Below are positions 28,941 through 37,007 of a stretch of DNA of 64,000 nucleotides, in pieces. This stretch comes from Acinetobacter sp. C26M. Its GTDB lineage: Bacteria; Pseudomonadota; Gammaproteobacteria; Pseudomonadales; Moraxellaceae. The stretch lies in the NCBI RefSeq assembly GCF_023702675.1, contig NZ_CP098478.1, forward strand, positions 1,240,001 through 1,304,000, given 5' to 3'. Each line of letters opens with the position of its first letter. The first letter of the stretch is position 1. The position numbers and the translations under genes were made by a program. The notes under the pieces were generated by a model. It was given only the letters and a program-made list of their open reading frames with translations. It did no database searches and was not told the DNA's origin.

Positions 28941-29847
28941 GATATTTGTCCACCTCCACATCTTCAAGCACAGCCAACGCATCCTCAGTTAATACCGCCA
29001 ATGAGCAGTACAATGAGATCAGATAAGACGCAATCGCATTGCGGTTGATACCCATGAAGCGTACAGAAAGGCCAGGAGATTGCTCACCTGCCAAGCCCGG
29101 TTGGAATAAGCCCACTACACCTTGGCGTTTTTCACCCACACGCAGTAACAAGATTTTGGTTTTACCATCTTCTACCGGAATCTTATTCGATGGAATCAGG
29201 GGGACACCACGCCATGTGATGAACTGAGAACCGAATAAACTGACTGTTGGTGGTGGTACACCACGACGGGTACATTCACGACCGAATGCGGCAATGGCAT
29301 CTGGATGCGCAAGGAAGAAACCAGGCTCTTTCCAGACTTTACGGAGTAAATCATCAAAGTCATCTGGCGCTGGGGGACCATTTAAAGTTGAGATACGTTG
29401 TTCATCTGCAACACTGGCCAATAAACCATATTCAGGGTTATTGATCAGCTCGCTTTCTTGGCGTTCTTTAATTGTTTCAATGGTTAAGCGTAATTGTTCT
29501 TTAATTTGATCGTGCGGGCTGCTGTAAAGATCGGCAACACGGGTATGGATATCTAAAACGGTAGAAACACCATTTAAGAAATATTCACGCGGTTGAGCAT
29601 CATAATCAACAAAGGTTTGGGGTAGCGTTGCTTCATCACGTTGTGTACACGCAACTTGGATGTCATCGGTGTTGCTGACACGGTTGACGCGATAAATACC
29701 TGCTTCAACAGGAATCCATTGCAATAAATGTGTGAGCCAACGTGGGGTAATGGTCGAAAGTTGTGGAACGGTCTTGGTGGCATTGGCAAGCTGTCTAGCT
29801 GCGTGATCTCCAAGCGCAAGTTGGACTTTATCTGTGGTTTTTGCCAT
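28915..29847 (-). CDS. Family 2A encapsulin nanocompartment shell protein (SrpI-like)
   Basis: A 310-residue HK97-fold shell protein. Recognisable SrpI-type segments are LGDHAARQLANATKTVPQ near residue 12, a central domain with NPEYGLLASV, and FLAHPDAIAAFGRECTRRG near residue 190. Family 2A shells package a cysteine desulfurase through its disordered N-terminus, and the Acinetobacter baumannii version was reported to store crystalline elemental sulfur. Here the cargo gene overlaps by 26 bp, and the upstream genes encode serine acetyltransferase and rhodanese. AGGA lies 10 bp before ATG 29847. Confidence 0.94.
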   Translation of the reverse strand: MAKTTDKVQLALGDHAARQLANATKTVPQLSTITPRWLTHLLQWIPVEAGIYRVNRVSNTDDIQVACTQRDEATLPQTFVDYDAQPREYFLNGVSTVLDIHTRVADLYSSPHDQIKEQLRLTIETIKERQESELINNPEYGLLASVADEQRISTLNGPPAPDDFDDLLRKVWKEPGFFLAHPDAIAAFGRECTRRGVPPPTVSLFGSQFITWRGVPLIPSNKIPVEDGKTKILLLRVGEKRQGVVGLFQPGLAGEQSPGLSVRFMGINRNAIASYLISLYCSLAVLTEDALAVLEDVEVDKYHDYPVNYK

Positions 29848-30084
29848 GAATCAATTTTCCTGTTGTTTTTTGGCTTTGTTAGTAAAAGGGTTGGTTTTAT
29901 ATCAGTGTTGCTTAATCATTTATTAAGTTAGACTAAAGGGGATTTATTATTTTTAAAAATATTAATATGAGATAAATAATACTGAATTATGATTATATGA
30001 CTCATAAGAATATATTTATGAAAAATAAATATAAAAGCTGAATAAGGCGATTTAATCTATGAAATTTATAGCAGTCTCACTTAA
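29848..30084. other. AT-rich spacer within the encapsulin operon
   Basis: A 237-bp gap between the serine acetyltransferase stop and the shell start, unusually long for one operon. It holds no ORF. It could contain a separate shell promoter or an untranslated leader, but no clear element was identified. Confidence 0.4.
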
Positions 30085-31023
30085 TTAAACTTTACTGTTG
30101 TGTAGTGATTCACTTGGTGACTGTAAAATTTGGCTGCCTGCTGCAACACTATGAGTGAGCCATACATTCCCGCCAACAATTGACCCTTTACCAATGGTGA
30201 TACAGCCTAAAATTGTTGCACCTGCATAAATCACCACATGGTCTTCCACGATTGGATGACGGGCATAATCTTTTTTCAGTGCGCCATCTTCATTCAATTC
30301 GAACCGTTTTGCACCGAGCGTCACTGCCTGATAGATACGGACATATTCACCAATCACTGAGGTTTCACCAATCACCACACCTGTGCCGTGATCGATAAAG
30401 AAGCCTTTGCCAATTTGCGCACCTGGATGGATATCGATACCCGTTGCGGAATGGGCCAATTCAGAAATAATCCGTGAGAGCAGCGGTACACTCTGATAGA
30501 GCTGATGTGCTACGCGATGATGAATAATCGCTAAAATACCGGGATAGCAGAGTAAGACTTCATCGACGCTATGTGCTGCGGGATCACCTTCATATGCTGC
30601 ACAGACATCTGCATCCAATAAGCGGCGAATGTCAGGCAAGGTATTGGCAAAGTCCTGTACGATCGTTTGTGCCAAAGCGACTTGCTGTTCATACAGCAGA
30701 CGTTCATTGCTTGAAACAGGGATCGGTTTGACTCGGCTTTTGGCTTCGTAATTTAAAGCCAACTTGACCTGTGCAAACAGTTCATTCAAGACACGGTCAA
30801 GGGTATAGGCAATATAGTAATCCTCAGTTTCTTGGCGTAGATCGCTCGGCCCAAGTCGCATTGGAAATAAGATCCCACACAGATCATCTAAAATTGACTT
30901 CAGCACATCCTTAGATGGAAGTTCACGCCCACCAAATTCTTTGATCCGATGTTGACGCTCTCTCCATTCATGTCGTGCTTGTTGTAGGCCTTCGACGACA
31001 GGCTGTATTTTCCATTGGCTCAC
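30085..31023 (-). CDS. Serine O-acetyltransferase of the encapsulin operon (CysE/EpsC type)
   Basis: About 312 residues. The C-terminal left-handed beta-helix has hexapeptide repeats: GIDIHPGAQIGKGFFIDHGT, TGVVIGETSVIGEYVRIYQ and VIYAGATILGCITIGKGS. The catalytic His lies in the DHGTG loop. It makes O-acetylserine, the precursor of cysteine. The long N-terminal helical domain (about 180 residues) is as in EpsC-type enzymes. A frame opens at TTG 31038, but AAGGA is 6 bp before GTG 31023, which is preferred. Its presence ties cysteine synthesis to desulfurase supply in the compartment. Confidence 0.9.
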   Translation of the reverse strand: MSQWKIQPVVEGLQQARHEWRERQHRIKEFGGRELPSKDVLKSILDDLCGILFPMRLGPSDLRQETEDYYIAYTLDRVLNELFAQVKLALNYEAKSRVKPIPVSSNERLLYEQQVALAQTIVQDFANTLPDIRRLLDADVCAAYEGDPAAHSVDEVLLCYPGILAIIHHRVAHQLYQSVPLLSRIISELAHSATGIDIHPGAQIGKGFFIDHGTGVVIGETSVIGEYVRIYQAVTLGAKRFELNEDGALKKDYARHPIVEDHVVIYAGATILGCITIGKGSIVGGNVWLTHSVAAGSQILQSPSESLHNSKV

Positions 31024-31085
31024 GCGTATTCCTTGCAAAACGAGATCTTAAATAAATCGTAAAATAATTGCTTAAAAAAGCAGCA

Positions 31086-31595
31086 CTAATCTTGTAACCA
31101 AGGTAACTGATATGTACGCCAGCCATTGCTTTGATTACGTTGTTGTCGTTCGTTTAAATCACCTTCAAAGCCTTCCTGCACATTATAAACTTGAGCAAAA
31201 CCTGCACTAAAAGCTGCCGCTGCCGCTAAAGCTGAACGTTTACCGCTACGGCAGAGCAGCAGAATGGTTTTGTCTTTACCAACTTTGCTATCCAGTTCTT
31301 TCAGAAAGCGTGGATTTCGGTTAAATGATGTGCCAGTTGCCCATGCGACGTGGATACTTTCAGGGACATAGCCGACAAATTTGCGTTCTTCATTGGTACG
31401 TACATCGACCAATACCGCAAGACCTTGTTCAACTAAATACCACGCTTCTGATGGGGGGATGCTGCCAGTGAAATCGAGTTCATTTTCTTCAGCATAATGT
31501 TGCGCACGCGCTAAGATATCTTGTGGATTTTTTGATAAACCGTGAATCGTAGATGTCGATTCTGCTAGATCAGTAGAATCAAATTGAGCATTCAT
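31086..31595 (-). CDS. Rhodanese-like sulfurtransferase
   Basis: A 169-residue single-domain rhodanese. The active-site loop CRSGKRS near residue 127 carries the sulfur-accepting Cys. AVLVDVRTNEERKFVGYVP near residue 65 matches the domain's conserved start. As first gene of the operon with serine acetyltransferase, encapsulin and cysteine desulfurase it probably moves sulfane sulfur to or from the compartment. GAAAGG lies upstream of ATG 31595. Confidence 0.9.
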   Translation of the reverse strand: MNAQFDSTDLAESTSTIHGLSKNPQDILARAQHYAEENELDFTGSIPPSEAWYLVEQGLAVLVDVRTNEERKFVGYVPESIHVAWATGTSFNRNPRFLKELDSKVGKDKTILLLCRSGKRSALAAAAAFSAGFAQVYNVQEGFEGDLNERQQRNQSNGWRTYQLPWLQD

Positions 31596-32020
31596 TTTTA
31601 TAACCTTTCATACATCAGCGGGATGATGTTTTTATCTTAGGACTGTTTTTATATTCAGGAAAATAAGCAAAATTTATTTATATATCTATTTTTGATAAAT
31701 AATAGGTTTTTTATTAAATTATTAGGAATAAAGTTTGGAACTGTATTTTTAAGTTAATATGCTTATTTAATTTAAAGATGAAATTATCAGGATTAAATAT
31801 TTTACTTTTCATTTAAACAAAGGGATAAATACTTTAAAGGCTTGGTTGGGAAATTAAATGTATCAATACTAAAAAATAAACCACTTGAATATAAAAACAG
31901 CAAAAATTGCCTAAGTCTTATTCTTATATCGTAAATGAATAAGCAACTCACTTTTTCTTATTTTTAATCATAAAGCATGCCGCATACCATAAACCTATAT
32001 TGTTGAAAGATCATCTAATT
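31596..32020. promoter_or_regulatory. Divergent promoter region, encapsulin operon / tau operon
   Basis: A 425-bp very AT-rich non-coding region between two sulfur operons that start in opposite directions. Shared control by a CysB-type activator is plausible from the gene content. No consensus site could be assigned with confidence and no ORF is present. Confidence 0.4.
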
Positions 32021-33043
32021 ATGGGCATCAAGAACTCTAAGCCGCTAATTGTTACAGCGATCGTCCTTGTGGCGATTGTTGCTTTTATTGTCTATCAAAA
32101 TCAAAAAGATGCTGCACCTGTTCAGTCTAAAAACAACAAGGCAGTGGTGATTGCCTATCAAACTGGTGTGGATCCAACCAAGGTTGCACAAGCCAATGGT
32201 GATTATGAGCGTGACAGTAATCAAGCAATTCAATGGCGTAAATTTGATGCAGGTTCAGATGTGGTCAATGCATTGGCCTCGGGTGATGTGGTGATCGGCA
32301 ATATCGGTTCTAGTCCTTTGGCTGCTGCTGCAAGTCGTGATTTACCGATTGAGGTCTTTCTGGTGACGGCTAAATTAGGCGGTTCAGAAGCATTGGTGGT
32401 GAGTAACAAATCAGGCATAAAAAATCCGCAAGATTTGATTGGCAAAACCATTGCTGTACCATTCGTTTCAACCACGCATTACAGTTTATTATCAGCACTC
32501 AAGCATTGGAATATTGCGGATAACCAAGTCAAGATTATTAACTTACGTCCACCAGAAATCACAGCAGCATGGGAACGTGGTGATATTGATGCGACTTATG
32601 TTTGGGAACCTGCATTAAGCAAAGTCAAAGCCAGCGGTCATGTATTAACAGACTCAAAACAGGTCGGCGAGTGGGGTGCACCAACTTATGATTTATGGGT
32701 GGTTCGTAAAGATTTCGCTGAAAAAAATCCAGAGTTCTTAAAAGCCTTTGTACAAACCAGTTTGAAACAAGTTGAAGCGTATCAGCAAGATCCAAAAGCA
32801 TTTGAACAAAATGAGGACAATATCCAGAAAATTGCTCAGCTGACAGGCTCTGATGTGAAAGATATTCCTTTATTGTTGTCAGGCAATATTTATTTGAATG
32901 GTCAGCAACAACACGCGACTTTATCAGGTGAGTTCGCCAAAAATATTTTCGATACAGCAACATTCCTAAAAAGCCAAGGCAAGGTGGATCATGTAAAGCC
33001 TGATTATCAAGCTAATGTCACCACCCAATTCTTACAGCCATAG
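32021..33043 (+). CDS. tauA: Taurine ABC transporter substrate-binding protein
   Basis: About 340 residues matching TauA closely: VIAYQTGVDPTKVAQA, WRKFDAGSDVVNALASGDV, IGNIGSSPLAAAA and VPFVSTTHYSLLSALKHW. It binds taurine for import. An in-frame TTG at 32000 is possible, but GAAAGA sits 10 bp before ATG 32021. The N-terminal segment (LIVTAIVLVAIVAFIVY) lacks both an obvious A-x-A cleavage site and a lipobox. The protein may therefore remain anchored in the inner membrane, unlike the soluble E. coli protein. Confidence 0.92.
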   Translation: MGIKNSKPLIVTAIVLVAIVAFIVYQNQKDAAPVQSKNNKAVVIAYQTGVDPTKVAQANGDYERDSNQAIQWRKFDAGSDVVNALASGDVVIGNIGSSPLAAAASRDLPIEVFLVTAKLGGSEALVVSNKSGIKNPQDLIGKTIAVPFVSTTHYSLLSALKHWNIADNQVKIINLRPPEITAAWERGDIDATYVWEPALSKVKASGHVLTDSKQVGEWGAPTYDLWVVRKDFAEKNPEFLKAFVQTSLKQVEAYQQDPKAFEQNEDNIQKIAQLTGSDVKDIPLLLSGNIYLNGQQQHATLSGEFAKNIFDTATFLKSQGKVDHVKPDYQANVTTQFLQP

Positions 33044-33052
33044 GAGATCTAA

Positions 33053-33844
33053 ATGAGCGTATTAGCTGCTGAGCATCTTCATTTAACTTTTCCAAAACAG
33101 ACAGTGCCTGTATTGCAAGATATCAATCTGAAGATTGAAGAAGGCACTTTGACTGTGATTTTGGGTGAGTCTGGTTGTGGTAAAACAACATTGCTCAACA
33201 TCTTGGCAGGTTTTCAAAAACCAAGTTCGGGTCAGATTACACTGGATCATGAAGTCGTGACTGCACCCGATGCACGCCGTGCGGTGGTGTTTCAGGATCA
33301 TGCGCTATTACCTTGGTTAAATGTTTCTGAAAATATCGGTTTTGCTTTGCAGCTCAAAGGCTTAAAAGAGCAAGAAATTCAACAGCAAGTCGATGCAATT
33401 CTTAAAATTGTTGGCTTAAGTCATGTGGCTAAAGCCAATATTTGGGAATTGTCAGGTGGTATGAAACAACGGGTTGGGATCGCACGTGCCTTGATCAGTC
33501 ATGCAGCATTCATTTTATTGGATGAGCCTTTTGCTGCACTTGATGCATTTACCCGAGAAACCATGCAGCAGTTGGTGCTGGATTTATGGATTGAACAAAA
33601 TAAATCATTCTTCCTGATCACACATGACATTGAAGAAGCACTTTTGCTGAGTAATCAATTGGTGTTGATGACGGCTCGTCCAGGTAAGATTGTCGAAACT
33701 TTAAAACTGGATTTTGCAGAGCGTTATAAGCAGGGTGAATCCATTCGTGCGATTAAATCTGATCCTAAATTTATTCAATTACGCGAGCAATTGTTTGAAC
33801 GCCTACGTGTGCAGAAACAAGCTGGGCATGAGGTGGCGGTATGA
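33053..33844 (+). CDS. tauB: Taurine ABC transporter ATP-binding protein
   Basis: A 263-residue ABC ATPase: Walker A GESGCGKTT near residue 37, Q-loop VVFQDHALLPWLNV, signature LSGGMKQR near 138, Walker B FILLDEPFAALD and H-loop ITHDIEEAL. The LLPW and GMKQR variants are typical of the nitrate/sulfonate/taurine subfamily. It starts 9 bp after tauA and overlaps tauC by 4 bp. Confidence 0.93.
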   Translation: MSVLAAEHLHLTFPKQTVPVLQDINLKIEEGTLTVILGESGCGKTTLLNILAGFQKPSSGQITLDHEVVTAPDARRAVVFQDHALLPWLNVSENIGFALQLKGLKEQEIQQQVDAILKIVGLSHVAKANIWELSGGMKQRVGIARALISHAAFILLDEPFAALDAFTRETMQQLVLDLWIEQNKSFFLITHDIEEALLLSNQLVLMTARPGKIVETLKLDFAERYKQGESIRAIKSDPKFIQLREQLFERLRVQKQAGHEVAV

Positions 33845-34722
33845 CGGGGCAAGCAAAAAATACAGCCTATGAAGTGAGTAAGGCCGAGGAATTGCAATCG
33901 ACGGACCAAGCACAGTCTGCTTCGGATTTTAGTCCAATAGGGGCTTTCTTTATTCGTCATCGCAGTTTAGCGCTCAGTCTTGCCAGTGTCTTAAGCGTAT
34001 TGGTGATTTGGTATTTGATCACGGCATTAAAAATTGTCCCAAGTCTATTTTTGCCGAGCCCACAAGCGGTATGGCAAAAATTTCTGGAAGTCAGCCAACA
34101 AGGTTTTATGAAAGCCACCTTATGGCAGCATTTGGCAGCAAGTATTTCTCGTGTTTTGTTGGCTTTAGTTGCCGCGATTGCGATTGGTGTACCACTTGGT
34201 TTATGGATGGGGTTAAACAAATGGGTGCGAGCAGTGCTGGATCCATTGGTTGAGTTATTACGCCCGATTCCACCTTTGGCTTATTTGCCTTTATTGGTGA
34301 TCTGGTTCGGGATTGGTGAAACCACCAAAGTGCTTTTGATTTTCTTTTCGATCCTTGCACCTGTGATTATCAGTAGTACCCATGGTGTATTGAGCCATCA
34401 GCTCAATCGTGAACGTGCTGCTTTATCTTTAGGAGCAAGCCAATCGCAAGTGTTTTGGCACGTGATTTTGCCGACTGCTTTACCGCATATCTTGACGGGT
34501 ATTCGTATTGGTTTGGGAGTGGGTTGGTCAACCTTAGTGGCTTCGGAATTAGTTGCAGCAGATCGTGGCATTGGTTTTATGGTGCAATCTGCAGCACAGT
34601 TCCTAATCACCGATACCGTGGTTCTCGGCATTATTGTCATTGCGATCGTCGCAGTGAGTTTTGAGTTGTTTTTGCGTTGGTTACAGAAGCAATTATCTCC
34701 TTGGTATGGCCAACAGTTATAA
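33841..34722 (+). CDS. tauC: Taurine ABC transporter permease
   Basis: A 293-residue permease of the SsuC/TauC type with about six helices. PIPPLAYLPLLVIWFGIGE near residue 140 and the EAA loop ERAALSLGASQSQVFWHVILPTALPHI near residues 184-215 are characteristic. The hydrophilic first 40 residues are cytoplasmic. It overlaps tauB by ATGA and precedes tauD by 16 bp. Confidence 0.92.
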   Translation: MTGQAKNTAYEVSKAEELQSTDQAQSASDFSPIGAFFIRHRSLALSLASVLSVLVIWYLITALKIVPSLFLPSPQAVWQKFLEVSQQGFMKATLWQHLAASISRVLLALVAAIAIGVPLGLWMGLNKWVRAVLDPLVELLRPIPPLAYLPLLVIWFGIGETTKVLLIFFSILAPVIISSTHGVLSHQLNRERAALSLGASQSQVFWHVILPTALPHILTGIRIGLGVGWSTLVASELVAADRGIGFMVQSAAQFLITDTVVLGIIVIAIVAVSFELFLRWLQKQLSPWYGQQL

Positions 34723-34738
34723 GTGTGAGTAGTAGAAG

Positions 34739-35584
34739 ATGACGTTAAATATTGAAATTATTAAACCAACGATCGGTGCAATTATTCACGATGTTGATTT
34801 AAACACGGCTGATGAAAATACTACACAACAAATTCAACAGGCTTTGCTGGATCATCATGTGATTTTCTTCCGCAATCAGCAGCTTGCACCTCAGGCACAA
34901 GCTGAGCTTGCGCGTGGTTTTGGTTCTTTGCATATCCATCCGATCTACCCATCTATCGATAATGTGCCTGAAATCATTGTACTGGATAGCTGGAAACAAG
35001 ACTTACGTGATAATGAGCTATGGCACACCGATGTGACTTTCAGTCAGAAACCGCCATTGGGTTGTGTATTGCAAGCCATCAAGATTCCACCTGTCGGTGG
35101 TGATACCTTATGGTCGAGTGGCGCAGCGGCATTTGCTGCCTTGGATCAAGGCTTACAGCAAAAGTTAAAAGGCTTAACAGCAACACACGACATTCGTCAG
35201 TCTTTCCCGATTGAACGTTTCGCACATAACGATGTTGAGCGTAAAAAACTGGAAGAAACTTTTAAGCGTAATCCACCTGTCGTTCATCCTGTAGTGAGAA
35301 CGCATCCTGTAACTGGTCAGCCGATTTTGTTTGTGAGTGAAGGTTTTACCACACGTATTAATGAGCTGGATGAGACTGAAAGTACTGAATTACTACAGTA
35401 CTTATTTGCGCATGCAACCAATGAACAGTTTCATTTGCGTTGGCAGTGGCAGGCAGGTGATGTGGCGATTTGGGATAATCGTTGTACACAGCATAAGGCT
35501 TTATTTGATTATGGGGATGCGCATCGGATTATGCATCGTGCCACGATTAATGGTGATGTACCGTTTTATCAGGCAGCAAGTTAA
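34739..35584 (+). CDS. tauD: Taurine dioxygenase (2-oxoglutarate/Fe-dependent)
   Basis: A 281-residue enzyme of the TauD family. The iron ligands are the H-x-D of LWHTDVTF near residue 99 and the distal His in RIMHRATI near residue 266; the following Arg binds 2-oxoglutarate. It oxidises taurine to release sulfite and aminoacetaldehyde, giving sulfur for cysteine synthesis when sulfate is scarce. Length matches the E. coli enzyme. It ends the tauABCD operon. Confidence 0.94.
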   Translation: MTLNIEIIKPTIGAIIHDVDLNTADENTTQQIQQALLDHHVIFFRNQQLAPQAQAELARGFGSLHIHPIYPSIDNVPEIIVLDSWKQDLRDNELWHTDVTFSQKPPLGCVLQAIKIPPVGGDTLWSSGAAAFAALDQGLQQKLKGLTATHDIRQSFPIERFAHNDVERKKLEETFKRNPPVVHPVVRTHPVTGQPILFVSEGFTTRINELDETESTELLQYLFAHATNEQFHLRWQWQAGDVAIWDNRCTQHKALFDYGDAHRIMHRATINGDVPFYQAAS

Positions 35585-35636
35585 AATTTAGTTTTAATTT
35601 TTTGCTTCGGTGGAATCTTATAGAGATCTCATCTTA

Positions 35637-35785
35637 TTCTTGGATAAGCCTTCAGCTGGAGTTACTTTTGTTTCGGCAAAAGTAACCAAAACCATTGTCA
35701 TCCACAAAACCTGTCTTCTTTCGGTATCTCTTTAAATTAATCGCAGAAATAGCATCTGATTAATCTCACGCAGGTTGTGGATGAC
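35637..35785. repeat. Intergenic structured repeat, copy A
   Basis: A perfect 10-bp stem (GTTACTTTTG 35661-35670 with CAAAAGTAAC 35677-35686, loop TTTCGG) is followed by a nested inverted repeat. The outer arms are CATCCACAA-AA-CCTG (35699-35713) and CAGGTTGTGGATG (35771-35783); the inner arms are TTAATC (35737-35742) and GATTAA (35758-35763). No T-run follows. A partly matching copy lies at 40129-40299 in the same orientation. Confidence 0.6.
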
Positions 35786-35849
35786 CTGTAGCACCAGTAA
35801 TTCCTGAGATATGTTCATTTTATATGAGTAGGCATTACGAACTAATCAT

Positions 35850-36944
35850 TTAAGTAAGGTGAGTCTCTTGTTTATAAATCGAAGGGGCTTGTCCCGTCCA
35901 GCGCTTAAAGGCACGTCGGAATTCACGTAATTCGCTAAAACCCAATTGCAGGCTAATCTCACTCATGGATAGATTCTGTTCGAGGAGTTGCTTGGCTTTA
36001 CGCTCCAGTACATTTTGCCGAATTTGTTGAAAACTCAGCCCTTCTAATAATAATTGCCGTCTTAAATGCCGTTCGCTGATGTGTAATTGTTCTGCGGCTT
36101 GCTGCATCTCAAATCGTTCGGGTAAATGCTGTTCAATCAAATGATCGAGTAAATGTATATAACCAACTTGATTGAGTTGGTCTATTTCTTTTAAGGCCTG
36201 CTCACAGATCTGGATGGCAGTTGCGTAGTTGGCAGGGCTGTAATTTTTTAAGCTGCGCTGCAGTAGGCTGCTACTAAAGCGCATGATATTTTTATCTCGG
36301 TTAAATTGGATTGGGCAGCCAAAGATATCATTATATTGCTGTTGATATTCGTTTGGTAAATAGCTGAGCTCAAGGCTCATCACATCATCATGATCACCCA
36401 GCATTGCGTTTAAACAGGTGATGATACTGCTAAATAATTCATCATAGAAAAAGGCTTTGAGTTCATTGCACGGATAGGGTTCAGTGACCTCCAATTCACA
36501 AAGATCAGCGTGGATGGAAAAGTCGATATTTAAGACACTGCCAGAAATCCGATGATAGCGCAGCGCAATGTCTAAAGCATCTGCAACAGTTTTACACGAT
36601 TGCATGGCAAAGCCCAAAATCCCCATAGAGATCAGACCTTCGCTACTACCAAGCTTTAAACCAAGGTCGGGTTGTTGATAGGTGATCATGGCTTGACGGA
36701 CAACATCACAGAGTTGGCTAAAACGAACCACACCTTGGGTTTGCTGTATTTGTACAATATCTAAACCTGAATCCTGAAACCAAGCGGCATAGTCCCATTG
36801 CTGTTGCTCAGCATAATGGATCAGGCTGGCCAAAATCGTTGGTGGAATAAATTGCTGTTGATCATTTTTATCGCTGCTACGTATAGGCATAAGTCCGTTT
36901 TGCCCCCCAAAGAAAAGTGTCTTTAACCCTGTTGGGTATCGCAT
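35850..36944 (-). CDS. AraC-family transcriptional regulator
   Basis: A 364-residue regulator. The N-terminal domain is of the arabinose-binding/OruR type (SEGLISMGILGFAMQSCKTVADAL near residue 105). The C-terminal double helix-turn-helix spans about residues 265-360 (QLHISERHLRRQLLLEGLSFQQI and LSMSEISLQLGFSELREFRRAFKRWTG). The start is uncertain: the first 18 residues look unlike the family, and ATG 36890 (MPIRSSDK) is a reasonable alternative. It is divergent from the ceramidase-like gene with a 63-bp gap and probably regulates it. Confidence 0.88.
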   Translation of the reverse strand: MRYPTGLKTLFFGGQNGLMPIRSSDKNDQQQFIPPTILASLIHYAEQQQWDYAAWFQDSGLDIVQIQQTQGVVRFSQLCDVVRQAMITYQQPDLGLKLGSSEGLISMGILGFAMQSCKTVADALDIALRYHRISGSVLNIDFSIHADLCELEVTEPYPCNELKAFFYDELFSSIITCLNAMLGDHDDVMSLELSYLPNEYQQQYNDIFGCPIQFNRDKNIMRFSSSLLQRSLKNYSPANYATAIQICEQALKEIDQLNQVGYIHLLDHLIEQHLPERFEMQQAAEQLHISERHLRRQLLLEGLSFQQIRQNVLERKAKQLLEQNLSMSEISLQLGFSELREFRRAFKRWTGQAPSIYKQETHLT

Positions 36945-37007
36945 AATTTTGATTAACTTTCAACATGCTTTAAGACAGTTAGAAAAAGAATTGAAAAGGA
37001 AGTCGTG

